In this document: positions 9,855-19,418 of the stretch, piece after piece
Layout: each line of letters opens with the position of its first letter
Numbering within the stretch: the stretch's first letter is position 1
DNA from: Fusobacterium varium
GTDB taxonomy: Bacteria; Fusobacteriota; Fusobacteriia; Fusobacteriales; Fusobacteriaceae
Direction: 5' to 3'
DNA: 64,000 nucleotides
Assembly: GCA_900637705.1 (NCBI GenBank)
Contig: LR134390.1
Span: 1,922,001 to 1,986,000, forward strand
Position numbers and translations under genes: made by a program
Notes under the pieces: generated by a model
The model's database searches: none
What the model saw: the letters and a program-made list of their open reading frames with translations, nothing else
What the model was told of the DNA's origin: nothing

Positions 9855-10939
9855 TTATTTATATAAAAAATTTATTATTTTATCTACAATAATTTCTGAA
9901 GCTTTTCCATTTCCAAAAATTTCAAATATATTTTCTTTAAAATAATTCTCATTTAATTCTTTAAATAATTCTTCTTTATTTAAATCATTCCAAACATGTA
10001 TATAACCTGCTTTCTCTAATTCTTTCCAAGGAGTATATTCAAAAATAACTACACATTTTTTATTTAAAAAAGCAACTTCTTTTTGTAATCCTCCTGAATC
10101 AGTCAATACAGCTTTTGCAAAATTTATACAGCTTAAAATTTCATTATATCCCAAAGGAGCTATAAACTTTATATTCTTGAAACTTTTTATATTAATTTCA
10201 AACTCTTTTAATTTAGCTTGTGTTCTTGGATGAATTGGAAATAAAACTTTTTTATCTAAACTATTAATTATTTTCAATAAATGTATTAACCTTTCTTTAT
10301 CATCTACATTAGTTGGTCTATGTAGAGTCAATAAATAATAATTATATCTTTCTAATTTTTCTTTTTTTATAATTTCATCATTTCCATAATATTCTTTATT
10401 TTCTAAAATTCTATCAAGCATTACATCTCCAGAATTGATTCCTTTTGTATATAAACCTTCTACTTTCAATTCTTCCATAGAAGATAATAAAGGAGTAAAA
10501 ATATATGTTGAAATATGATCTGTTAAAATTCTATTGATTTCTTCTGGTTCAAATATATTATGTTCCCTTATTCCTCCTTCAACATGAAAAATTGGAATAT
10601 GTAATTTAGAAGCTGATATTGCCCCTGCTAATGTTGAATTTGTATCTCCATATAATAAAACTAATTTTGGTTTTTCATATAATAAAACTTTTTCTATTTC
10701 AATTATCATTTTTCCAGTTTGTTCACCATGATTTCCAGATCCAATATTTAGATTGTATTTAGGTTTATTTATTTTTAATTCTTCAAAAAAAATATCAGAC
10801 ATATTCTGGTCATAGTGCTGACCTGTATGGATATAAATTTCATCTATTTTTTTTCTTTTAATTTTTTAGTTACTATTGAAGCTTTTATAAATTGTGGTCT
10901 TGCTCCTACTATTGTTACAATTTTTATATTTTTCTCCAT
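9855..10939 (-). CDS. UDP-HexNAc 2-epimerase, WecB/WbpI family, one frameshift
   Basis: This non-hydrolysing epimerase interconverts gluco and manno forms at C2 of a UDP-HexNAc or its uronate. The N-terminus (IVTIVGARPQFIKA) and the body are in different frames. Restoring one base in the T8 run at 10847-10854 joins them through IDEIYIHTGQHYDQNMSD. Signatures include LYGDTNSTLAGA, HVEGGIRE, PEEINR, HPRT and TDSGGLQKE. The GGIREHN segment differs from the commoner AGLRSFNR. Because the L-FucNAc pathway already has its own epimerase (13425-14549), this one probably serves the uronate branch, as WbpI does. Confidence 0.88.
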
Positions 10940-10967
10940 ATTAAACTCCTTTTCTATAAAGAATATT

Positions 10968-12095
10968 TCATATATTTTCTAAAATTATTTTTATCTGTTT
11001 ATCCCATGAAAGGTTTTCAATAGCAAATTTTCTAATTTCTTCTGATTTTACATTTAAATTTTCATACCATTCTAATATTTTATTTAAATCTAATAAAGTT
11101 TCATCATTTGATACTTCATAATAAAATTTTAATTCTTTATTTAAAGAAATGTCTTTATACCCTATAATAAATGGAATTCCTCTTGCACAATATTCTCTAA
11201 CTTTTAATGTACTTCCCATAATATCTCCTGTTCTAAAAAAACCTAGACTTCCTATTGCTATATCTGAATCATTATATATATCATCCAATTTTTTACCAGA
11301 CTTATATCCATAAAAGGTAACATAATCTTCTAATTTATTTTCTTTAACTAGTTTTTTTAAATTATTTACTACTTCTTTATCCCCATCTCCAACTATATGA
11401 AATTTAATTATTTCTTTTGGATTATTTTTATAATACTCAACCATAGATAAAATAAATCTATCAAAACCATGCCAAAAAGCTATTCCTGCAACTCCTATAA
11501 AATTAATTTCATTTATACTTTTTTTTACATTTTTATCAATAATTGGTATTTCATTAGGATCTATTCCATTTGATATTTTTATAGTTTTTATTCCAAAAAT
11601 TTCATCATCATCAGAAAAAGTTATAATTTTATCTACATAGTTACACATTTTATCTCTATATTTTCTTTCAATGAAATATTTTATTTGTCTAATTATGTCC
11701 TTATGAACTAATTCTTTATCATATGGATATGTTGGAACTTCCAAAATTACTTTTATATTCTTCTCTTTTATTTTTTTTAAGAATTTAATGAAACAAGGAT
11801 TAGCCATATATACATATCTTATATAAACAATCTCAAAGTTATTTTCAAAAATATACTTTAATGTTTTTTCATATTTGTAATAAAGTAATTGTTTAGTCAT
11901 TATATTACCAACTGATTTCTCTAAAGTAATATTTGTATTAAATATTTTTCTAAATATTTTATTATATTCAATTTTTTCACAACAAATCTCTACTTCTACT
12001 CCTAATTTTTTTAATGCTGCTACTTGGTACAATATTTTTTTGCTTATACCATCAAATTCTTTAATTTCCATTGGTACAAAATATAATAATTTCAT
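10968..12095 (-). CDS. Family 4 glycosyltransferase
   Basis: This is an intact GT-B glycosyltransferase of 375 residues. The N-terminus (MKLLYFVPMEIKEFDGISKK) has the usual acceptor-domain beta strand and loop. The C-terminal half contains VAGIAFWHGFDRFI, FHIVGDGDKE, VTFYGYKSGKKLDDIY and, near residue 310, STLKVREYCARGIPFI in the position of the donor-binding E-x7-E motif. Its ATG overlaps the stop of the UbiA-like gene as ATGA once that gene's frame is corrected. It is probably a repeat-unit assembly enzyme of unknown linkage. Confidence 0.85.
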   Translation of the reverse strand: MKLLYFVPMEIKEFDGISKKILYQVAALKKLGVEVEICCEKIEYNKIFRKIFNTNITLEKSVGNIMTKQLLYYKYEKTLKYIFENNFEIVYIRYVYMANPCFIKFLKKIKEKNIKVILEVPTYPYDKELVHKDIIRQIKYFIERKYRDKMCNYVDKIITFSDDDEIFGIKTIKISNGIDPNEIPIIDKNVKKSINEINFIGVAGIAFWHGFDRFILSMVEYYKNNPKEIIKFHIVGDGDKEVVNNLKKLVKENKLEDYVTFYGYKSGKKLDDIYNDSDIAIGSLGFFRTGDIMGSTLKVREYCARGIPFIIGYKDISLNKELKFYYEVSNDETLLDLNKILEWYENLNVKSEEIRKFAIENLSWDKQIKIILENI

Positions 12096-12899
12096 TTTTT
12101 CTCTCCCCTATTCTTTATTTTTTTCTCTAAAATTAATAAAGCAATTAAATAAAACATAAAAAAATATAATGAAAAAAAGTTAAAAAATATCCTTTTTTTG
12201 AAAATGTTCCTATTAATAAAGATAATAAAATTTCTATTCCATAAAATTTAACTCTAAATAAATTTATTTTATCTTTTTTTATAAAATTAAAATTGATTCT
12301 ATCATGTGTTGTATATAATAATGTTCTCACTAAAGGAATTGTTAATAGGAAAATAAATAATATTAATATTTTATTTATCGAATCAACAACTAATATAGGA
12401 ACTGATAAATATTTAAAAAACATTAAGAAAAACATTGTAATTATATTATTATTATTTCTAAAATAATTATGAAATGAATAAACCATATTTAATAATCCTA
12501 AAAAAATTAAAAATATAAAAATATTTAATGTATTTATATTTAAATTATTCAGAACAATAAAAATAATAATTACTATTAAAATTCTCAATGAAATCATTAA
12601 GGGATAAATTTTATTTAATACTATACTTTCTTCATCATTTAACCTTAAAGTTGGATTTTTTTCATATCTTATTGTGTAAACATCATTATAAATATATCCT
12701 ATTTCATATACTATATTTAAAGCTAAAAAAGAAAATATAAATATTATTAAATTATTATGAATATTAAAATTAGAAATATAAAAAATAATATAAATACTGG
12801 TAATACATAATTATATATATATGAAATTTTAGTTTCTATTTTATTTATTCTAGTCAAAAATGAATAATTTAATGGTATAAAAAACTTAAGATGATTCAT
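12092..12899 (-). CDS. Polytopic membrane protein resembling UbiA prenyltransferases, two frameshifts
   Basis: The repaired protein has about 270 residues, 7-9 hydrophobic segments, and the hydrophilic loop EIGYIYNDVYTIRYEKNPT. This resembles the first prenyl-diphosphate/Mg2+ loop of UbiA proteins (ND, acidic residue, P..R). One base is missing in each of the runs 12780-12785 and 12158-12164. With both restored, the reading frame runs to a TGA overlapping the next ATG. It starts directly after the HAD stop (TAAATG, GGAGGAG upstream). A HAD phosphatase plus UbiA pair recalls polyprenyl-phosphate phosphoribosyl transferase systems. The family assignment is tentative because the second UbiA motif is not obvious. 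Confidence 0.5.
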
Positions 12900-13423
12900 T
12901 TACTCCTCCAAAAAGAATGCTTTCTCTATATCTTTGAACTTTTTCTCTGCCCTTTTATTTTTATATAAATATATTTTTCATCTGCTAATTTTAAAATATT
13001 TATATCTGTAGTATTATCACTACATACCATTAGTTTTTTATAAAAATATTTTTTTAAAACCTTATCTTTTTCCCCTATATTAGCAATTTCAAAATCTACA
13101 TTTAGTTTTTTAGCAGCATTTTCTACTAAATGGAAAGGTGCATTAGAAATTATTATAATTTTATAACCTTCTCTTCTTTTTTTTTCTAATAATTTTAATG
13201 CACTTTCTCTAAAAGGTAGTATAAAATTTTTTTTAAAATTACTTGGTATTAAATCATATTGTTTCTTTAATATTTTTAATGTATATTTTGGAAAAATTTT
13301 ATAAAAAATTTTTAAAATTAATGATTTATAAATATTAGTTTTATAAAATTTACTTAATATTTCTATATGTGAATTCTCTTCATATAAAGTTCCATCTAAA
13401 TCAAAGACTGCTATTTTTTCCAT
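12900..13423 (-). CDS. HAD-superfamily phosphatase (HAD-IB-like), frameshift near the C-terminus
   Basis: HAD motif I is VFDLDGTLYEE (residues 6-16). Motif II is the Ser of IIISNAP (about residue 96), and the motif IV region is MVCSDNTTDINIL (about 132-144). The frame runs out after YIYIKIKG. Adding one base in the T5 run at 12958-12962 extends it to KRAEKKFKDIEKAFFLEE and a TAA directly before the UbiA-like ATG. The protein is about 174 residues. Tight coupling to the UbiA-like gene suggests the two act in sequence, the phosphatase perhaps removing the phosphate from a polyprenyl-linked phosphosugar. That is inference from context. Confidence 0.82.
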
Positions 13424-13424
13424 A

Positions 13425-14549
13425 CTATTTTCCCCAAATAATTTTATCTATTATTTTGTAGTAACTTAATATTATCCTTACTACTTTATCTGCTACATTT
13501 ATATCTCTATAATCTACTGGTAATTCATATCTGTTATTTTCTTCAAAATATGTTCTCACCATATCTATTGCCTGTATTATTTCTTCTCCCTCTATTCCAC
13601 CTATTATCATATTTCCTTTATCTAATACTTCTGGTCTTTCTGTACTTGTTCTTATTAGTATTCCAGGAAAATTCAACATTGATGATTCTTCAGACAATGT
13701 TCCTGAATCTGATATCACTGCATAAGCATTCTTTTGCAGTTTGTTATATTCAAAGAATCCAAATGGTTTTAAATTTTTTACTAAAGGATTGAATTTAAAA
13801 TTTCTTTCCTCTATTTTTTTCATACTTCTTGGATGTGTTGAATATATTACTGGAATATTGTAATGTTCTGCTATCATATTTATTCCATTCATAAGTTTAA
13901 AGAAATTCTTTTCTATATCTATATTCTCTTCTCTATGAGCGCTTACAAGAATATATTTTCCTTTTTCTAATCCCAATTTCTCTAAAGGTTTGCTTTGGTC
14001 TATTTTCTCCATATTTTTGATTAAAACCTCATGCATAGGAGATCCAGTTACATATATATGTTCTTTTCTAAACCCTTCTGATAGAAGATATCTTCTACTG
14101 TGTTCTGTATAAGGTAGATTTATATCACTTATATGATCTACTATTTTTCTATTTATTTCTTCTGGAACATTTTGGTCAAAACATCTATTTCCTGCTTCCA
14201 TATGAAATACTGGTATTTTTAATCTCTTTGCTGCTACTGCTGCAAGGCATGAATTGGTATCTCCAAGTATAAGAAGAGCATTTGGCATTTCTTTTTCTAA
14301 AACTTCATAAGATTTAGCTATTATATTTCCTATTGTTTCTCCTAAATGTTTTCCTACAGAATTCAGATAATAATCTGGTTCTCTTAAACTTAACTCTTCA
14401 AAAAATACCTGATTCAATGTATAATCCCAGTTCTGTCCTGTATGAACCAATATATGTTCAAAATATTTATCACATGCTTTTATAACTTCTGAAAGTCTTA
14501 TTATCTCTGGTCTTGTTCCTACTATTGTCATTACTTTTATTTTTTTCAT
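13425..14549 (-). CDS. fnlC: FnlC/WbjD/CapG-type UDP-HexNAc C2-epimerase of the L-FucNAc pathway
   Basis: It converts UDP-N-acetyl-L-pneumosamine to UDP-N-acetyl-L-fucosamine, the last step of the pathway. The protein is intact at 374 residues. Family signatures are VGTRPEIIRLSEVI (residues 9-22), VHTGQNWDY, LILGDTNSCLAA, MEAGNRCFD, PEEINR, VSAHREEN, YSTHPRS and SDSGTLSEESS. The QNWDY and AGNRCFD variants distinguish the CapG/FnlC branch from housekeeping WecB. It lies 3 bases after fnlB, in the same order as the fnlA-fnlB-fnlC block of E. coli O26 and the capE-capF-capG block of S. aureus. Confidence 0.92.
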   Translation of the reverse strand: MKKIKVMTIVGTRPEIIRLSEVIKACDKYFEHILVHTGQNWDYTLNQVFFEELSLREPDYYLNSVGKHLGETIGNIIAKSYEVLEKEMPNALLILGDTNSCLAAVAAKRLKIPVFHMEAGNRCFDQNVPEEINRKIVDHISDINLPYTEHSRRYLLSEGFRKEHIYVTGSPMHEVLIKNMEKIDQSKPLEKLGLEKGKYILVSAHREENIDIEKNFFKLMNGINMIAEHYNIPVIYSTHPRSMKKIEERNFKFNPLVKNLKPFGFFEYNKLQKNAYAVISDSGTLSEESSMLNFPGILIRTSTERPEVLDKGNMIIGGIEGEEIIQAIDMVRTYFEENNRYELPVDYRDINVADKVVRIILSYYKIIDKIIWGK

Positions 14550-14552
14550 TCG

Positions 14553-15658
14553 TTACACCTCTAAGTAGTATGTATCTGGATTTTCTTTATCAAATAACTC
14601 ATTTGCCCATATCACAAGTATCATTTCTCCTGTACCTGTGTTTGTTACATTATGGGTATATCCAACTGGAATATCCACCACTTCTAATTTTTTATCTGAT
14701 ACAGGATATTCAATTACTTTATCACTGTATATATTTCTAAATCTGATAATAGCTTCTCCCTTTATTACTAAGAATTTTTCATTTTTTGTATTATGATAGT
14801 GATTTCCTCTTGTTATTCCTGGTTTTGAAGTTGAAATTGAAAATTGTCCACTATCTATTGTTCTTAATATTTCAACAAAAGCTCCTCTATTATCTTTATG
14901 TTCTGTAAGTTCATAGGAAAATTCATCTTCTGGAAGATATGATAGATAAGTTGAATATAGTACCCTTTCAAATCCTTCTCCTACTTTTTCTATTACAAGA
15001 GTTTTTCTATTATTTTTAAATGAATGGATAAGATCTGAAATCTCTCCAAGAGTTTTGCTATATACTGTTGATATCTCATAATATTCTTTAATTTCTCCCT
15101 GCTTCTGCAAATGAGAAACAAAAGTATTTACAACATCATCTATATATACAAAATTTAATTTTATATTTCTATCTGATATAGTTATATCTATATTATTTGC
15201 TATATTATGACACCAAGTGGCAATTACAGAATTATAGTTTGGTCTACACCATTTTCCAAAGACATTTGGAAGTCTGTAGATATATATTTGCGCATGATTT
15301 CTTTTACTATATTCTCTTAAAAAATTTCTCCCTCTAACTTACTCTTTCCATAATCATTATCTTTTTCTGCCTGAATCGACGAAGTTACTAGAATAGGTAT
15401 TTTTAGTTTTCTCTTTTCTATTACATCTATCAGCTCTTTTATAGTATCTCTATTCCCTTTATAGAATTCTTCTGGATTCTCTGGTCTGTTTATTCCTGCA
15501 AGATGAAAGATAAAATCTATTTTTTCTATATATTCTTCAATTTCATCTATACTGTTTTCTTTGTCAAATTGGTGAATAACAATCCCATCTATTCTTGATA
15601 ATCTTTCTACAAGATTTTTCCCTATAAAGCCTTTTGCACCTGTTACAAGAACTTCCAT
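14553..15658 (-). CDS. fnlB: FnlB/WbjC/CapF-type bifunctional reductase/C3-epimerase, one frameshift
   Basis: The N-terminal half is an SDR domain (VTGAKGFIGKNL, then FIFHLAGINRPENPEEFYKGN). The C-terminal half is a cupin (GNHYHNTKNEKFLVIKGEA, then YTHNVTNTG). Together they make UDP-N-acetyl-L-pneumosamine from the FnlA product. The frame stops after KLEGEIF. One base added in the A6 run at 15319-15324 continues it with REYSKRNHAQIYIYRLPNV and FVYIDDVV into the cupin half. The full length is about 368 residues, as expected for CapF. It sits between fnlA and fnlC with almost no spacing. Confidence 0.92.
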
Positions 15659-15660
15659 TG

Positions 15661-16685
15661 CTATTTCACCCCAAATTCTTTTAATTCATCTTGCACTTCA
15701 TATAGGTCTAAAATCATCTTTTTTAATTCTTCTTCATTTAATCTATATGTATTATGAGAATTATATTCATCTGCCTGTGTAATAACTTCCTGTCCATCTT
15801 CAAAATATTTTGAATAATTAAGATCTCTTCCATCTGCTGGAACTCTAAAATATTCTCCCATATCTATTGCTCTTACTTTTTCCTCTTTTGTCATTAGGAC
15901 CTCATAAAGTTTTTCTCCATGTCTTGTTCCTATTATTTTTACTTCATGTTCTGGTCTTCCTAATATATCCTTCATTGCGTGAGCAAGAACTTCAATTGTT
16001 GCTGCTGGTGATTTTTGGATAAATAGATCTCCATTCTTTCCATTTTTAAATGCAAATAATACTAAATCTACTGCTTGATCTAAACTCATCATAAATCTTG
16101 TCATATTCGGATCTGTTACTGTTATCGACTTTCCATGTCTTACCTGATCTATAAATAAAGGAATTACTGAACCACGTGATGCCATTACATTTCCATATCT
16201 TGTAAGGCATATTGTAGTGTCATCATCTTTTAAATTCCTTCCCTTTGCTACTATCACTTTCTCCATAAGCGCTTTTGACATTCCCATTGCATTTATTGGA
16301 TAAGCTGCTTTATCTGTACTTAAGCAAACTACTTTTTTACTTTAGATGCTATTGCTGCATTTAAAACATTTTCTGTTCCTAATATATTAGTATAAACAGC
16401 CTGTACTGGATAAAATTCACATGATGGTACCTGTTTAAGAGCTGCTGCATGAAATACAAAATCTACTCCCCTCATTACATCCATTACTGAGTTATAGTCT
16501 CTTACATCTCCTATATAGAACTTTAATTTAGGATTATTATATATTTTTCTCATATCATCCTGTTTTTTTTCATCTCTTGAAAAAATTCTTATTTCTCCAA
16601 TATCAGTTTTTAAAAATCTCCTGAGTACAGCATTTCCAAATGACCCTGTTCCTCCTGTTATTAATAAAACCTTATCTTTAAACAT
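15661..16685 (-). CDS. fnlA: FnlA/WbjB/CapE-type UDP-GlcNAc 4,6-dehydratase/5-epimerase, one frameshift
   Basis: This soluble SDR carries out the first step of UDP-L-FucNAc synthesis. The NAD-binding motif is ITGGTGSFGNAVLRRF (residues 9-24). The active site has the Met-x3-Lys form (AMGMSKALME) that replaces the usual Tyr-x3-Lys in this family. The frame breaks after ASKVKK. One base added to the T6 run at 16333-16338 gives KKVVCLSTDKAAYPINAMG without a gap. The repaired length is about 342 residues, normal for CapE. The stop lies two bases before the fnlB start. Confidence 0.93.
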
Positions 16686-16698
16686 AAAATCTATCTCC

Positions 16699-17898
16699 TT
16701 AATCTTTTTTCAATACATCCATTATTGTTTTATATGCCTTATCTACTCCCAAATATTCTTCATAGTATTTTCTTCCATTATTTCCTAACTGTTTTCTTAA
16801 ATCTTCATTTTTATATAAAATTAAAAATTTCTTATACAAGTCCTCTATATTTCCAGCTTCAGCATAAATTCCTCCTTGAACTTCTTTTTCAAGAAATTTT
16901 CCATAGTCTTTTGCTGAACATCTATCTAAACTAGCCAAAATTGGAAGGGATAATTTAAAATAATCTGTTGTCTTTGAAGGGAAATTTGGTACTGTAAATC
17001 TCTCATCAAGACTTACAAGTCCTATATCACAAGCGCTTGTAAATTTTTCATAGTCTTCTCTTGGCAATTGTTCTATGAATTCAATATTTTTAAGTTTTTA
17101 TCCTTAGTTATTTTTTTAATCTTTCTTTTTCTGAACCATTACCTACAAATATGAATTTTACATCTGGTAATTCTAGCCATTTCTCAGCTAAAGATAGTAT
17201 ATTTTCTAACTTTTGTGGCTTTCCCATATTTCCACCAAATATAGCTAAAAAATCTTCTTCTGAATACCCATATTTCTTTCTTATTTCTTCTTTATTTATT
17301 TTAAGTTTAGGCTTTATATATGCCCAATTTTTTAAAAGAATAATTTTTTTATCTTCTATTTTAAATAAATTTTTATATATTTTTTATTTCCTTCTGACAT
17401 AACTGTTATATAATCTGAAACTTCTAATGCTTTTTTATATTTATTATTAAAATACTTTATTAAAAATTTATTTTTTATAATTTCTAAATCAATTGCATTT
17501 TGTGGAAAAATATCCCAAATTATTAATAATACTTTGCATTGAAAATGATTCCTCATTTTTTTTATTAAAAAAGGATTGTTAAACATAGGAGTTGATAAAA
17601 TTATTAAATCTATTTTTTCATCTATTCTTTCTTTTATTTTCATAGAAAATAAAAACGGTATTTTTAATATTGTCATGCCTTTATCTAATTTAGTTGTTCC
17701 TTTTGAATAGTACTTTCCACATCTTATTTTTAGCAATTTTATATTTTCTAATTTTTTAAAATAAGTTTTTCCTTCTTCTAATATAGTTGCTACAATAACT
17801 TCATTTTCTTGATTTGAAAATTCTTTTACCAATTCTTTTTCTAATGTTGAATCCTTAATATTTTCAGAATATCTTGGAAGCAAAAATAATACATTCAT
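16699..17898 (-). CDS. wbuB: WbuB-like family 4 glycosyltransferase, probable L-FucNAc transferase, three frameshifts
   Basis: The N-terminal part (LFLLPRYSENIKDSTLEKEL) and the C-terminal part (SKTTDYFKLSLPILASLDRC, with the E-type donor-binding region) are the two halves of a GT-B enzyme. The repaired centre reads LLKNWAYIKPKL and FLAIFGGNMGKPQKLENIL. Single A/T losses fall at 17372-17376, 17111-17117 and 17087-17091. WbuB adds L-FucNAc and is normally encoded next to fnlABC, as here. About 400 residues is the usual length. Specificity is inferred from the neighbours. Confidence 0.82.
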
Positions 17899-17919
17899 CT
17901 TTTTTCTCCAATACTAATT

Positions 17920-18719
17920 TCATTTAAATCTTAAATCTCCATATAAACTTTCAATTATTTCAGGCTTTATCTTATATAATATATTTATTATAAGCTTAGG
18001 AAACTTAATTAATAGTTTCTCTTTATTTTCTTTTTAATTATCTCTTCTACTATCTCTTTTATTGACATTTCCTCATCATTTTTAGGAATAATTATTCCTA
18101 AAATTTCTTTATCTATCACTTCTTTTGTTATTTCTAATAATTTATCTATATGTACTAATGTTCTTTTGTTTTCATCATTGCCAAATGGAAGTATTGGAAA
18201 TACTTTTACTAATTTTTCTAATTTTTTCATATTTCCAGGACAATTTTCTCCATATACCATTGGAGGTCTTAATATTGATATTTTAAAATTACTGTTTTCT
18301 AAATTTTTTAAAATTTTTTCTGCTTCCCACTTACTTTGAGCATATGGTGTTTTAGGATTTACTTTTGATTCTTTAGTTAATATTAATTTTTCATTAAGAC
18401 TTCCATGTGTTCCATAAACAGCTACTGTGCTGTAAAAAACAAAATGTTTAACTTTATTCTTCTTTGCTGCCTCTGCTACTTTTCTTGTGAGTTCTGTATT
18501 CACTTCAAAATATTTCTCTCTTGGAGCTCCATTCATCTGATGAACCAGAGCTGCTAAATGGAGTACTGTATCTATACCCTCAAATTCAATCTCTTCAGGT
18601 TTTACTTTTAACAAATCTACTGGAACTATATTATATTTATCTTTATATCTTTCTATAAAATTTGTTCCTATAAACCCTGATGCTCCTGTTATCATAAGAG
18701 TCTTTTTCTTATTCTCCAT
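17920..18719 (-). CDS. NAD-dependent epimerase/reductase, WbpV-like SDR, one late frameshift
   Basis: This is an extended SDR with the NAD motif ITGASGFIGTNF near the N-terminus, LHLAALVHQM, and the catalytic YAQSK motif (TPYAQSKWEAEKIL, about residues 141-154). The frame ends early after EIIKKKIKRNY. One base added in the T5 run at 18031-18035 extends it through KLLIKFPKLIINIL to a stop at 17920, giving about 267 residues, still a little short for the family. The start at 18719 overlaps the stop of the phosphoglycosyl transferase gene (TGATG). The order SDR, transferase, WbpM-like dehydratase matches wbpV-wbpL-wbpM, suggesting UDP-D-QuiNAc or UDP-D-FucNAc formation. Confidence 0.8.
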
Positions 18720-19399
18720 CAATATTCAACTCCTATTTTTCCTACTAACTCATTCTTCTTATTTAAAAGTATTTCATCTTTTACTATCCATTGAATTTTT
18801 GCTTTATTTATTATCTTTAAAAAAGTAGCTATTATCAGATAAATATCATTCCAAAAGGTTCTATTTTCTACATAGTACAAATTAAGTTCTATCTTATATG
18901 GCATTATCTGCTCTATATAGAATCTTTCTGGATCTGAAACCTGATTCATCAAATATTCCTCATCTGAAAATACTATACTTGCTGGTGATGATATTCCACT
19001 TCTTACTTTAAATATTCCCTTATCTCTTTCAGAATAGTATTTTAATCTTCTTGGAAGTTCTGGTCTTGGTCCTATAAAGCTCATATCCCCAATAAGAATA
19101 TTAAAAAGTTGTGGAAGTTCATCTATCTTTGTCTTTCTAATAAATTTCCCTATTGGTGTTATTGCGCTGCTGCTCCCCTTTACCTGTATACCTTTAGCAT
19201 CTTTATCAAAATCTGTCCTCATACTCCTAAACTTATATATAGTAAATTCTCTTACTCCTATTGTCAGTCTTTTCTGCTTAAATAATATTGGTCCAGGAGA
19301 AGTAAATTTTATAATTAATCCTGTCAGTATCATTAAAGGTAAAAAGAATATTATTCCTAAAAATGATGCTAATATATCAAATACTCTCTTTAAAAACAT
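18719..19399 (-). CDS. Initiating phosphoglycosyl transferase (PglC/WcaJ catalytic-domain family)
   Basis: This monotopic membrane enzyme transfers a sugar-1-phosphate from UDP-sugar to undecaprenyl phosphate, starting the repeat unit. A re-entrant hydrophobic helix occupies about residues 5-35 and includes SPGPILFKQKR after it. Core motifs are YKFRSMRTDFDKDAKG, KTKIDELPQLFNIL and SFIGPRPELP. At 226 residues it is the small type without the long N-terminal membrane domain of WcaJ. Placed between a WbpM-like dehydratase and a WbpV-like SDR, it probably uses a 2-acetamido-2,6-dideoxyhexose. This is inference. Confidence 0.92.
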   Translation of the reverse strand: MFLKRVFDILASFLGIIFFLPLMILTGLIIKFTSPGPILFKQKRLTIGVREFTIYKFRSMRTDFDKDAKGIQVKGSSSAITPIGKFIRKTKIDELPQLFNILIGDMSFIGPRPELPRRLKYYSERDKGIFKVRSGISSPASIVFSDEEYLMNQVSDPERFYIEQIMPYKIELNLYYVENRTFWNDIYLIIATFLKIINKAKIQWIVKDEILLNKKNELVGKIGVEY

Positions 19400-19418
19400 T
19401 TTCTGCTTTCCCCCATTA

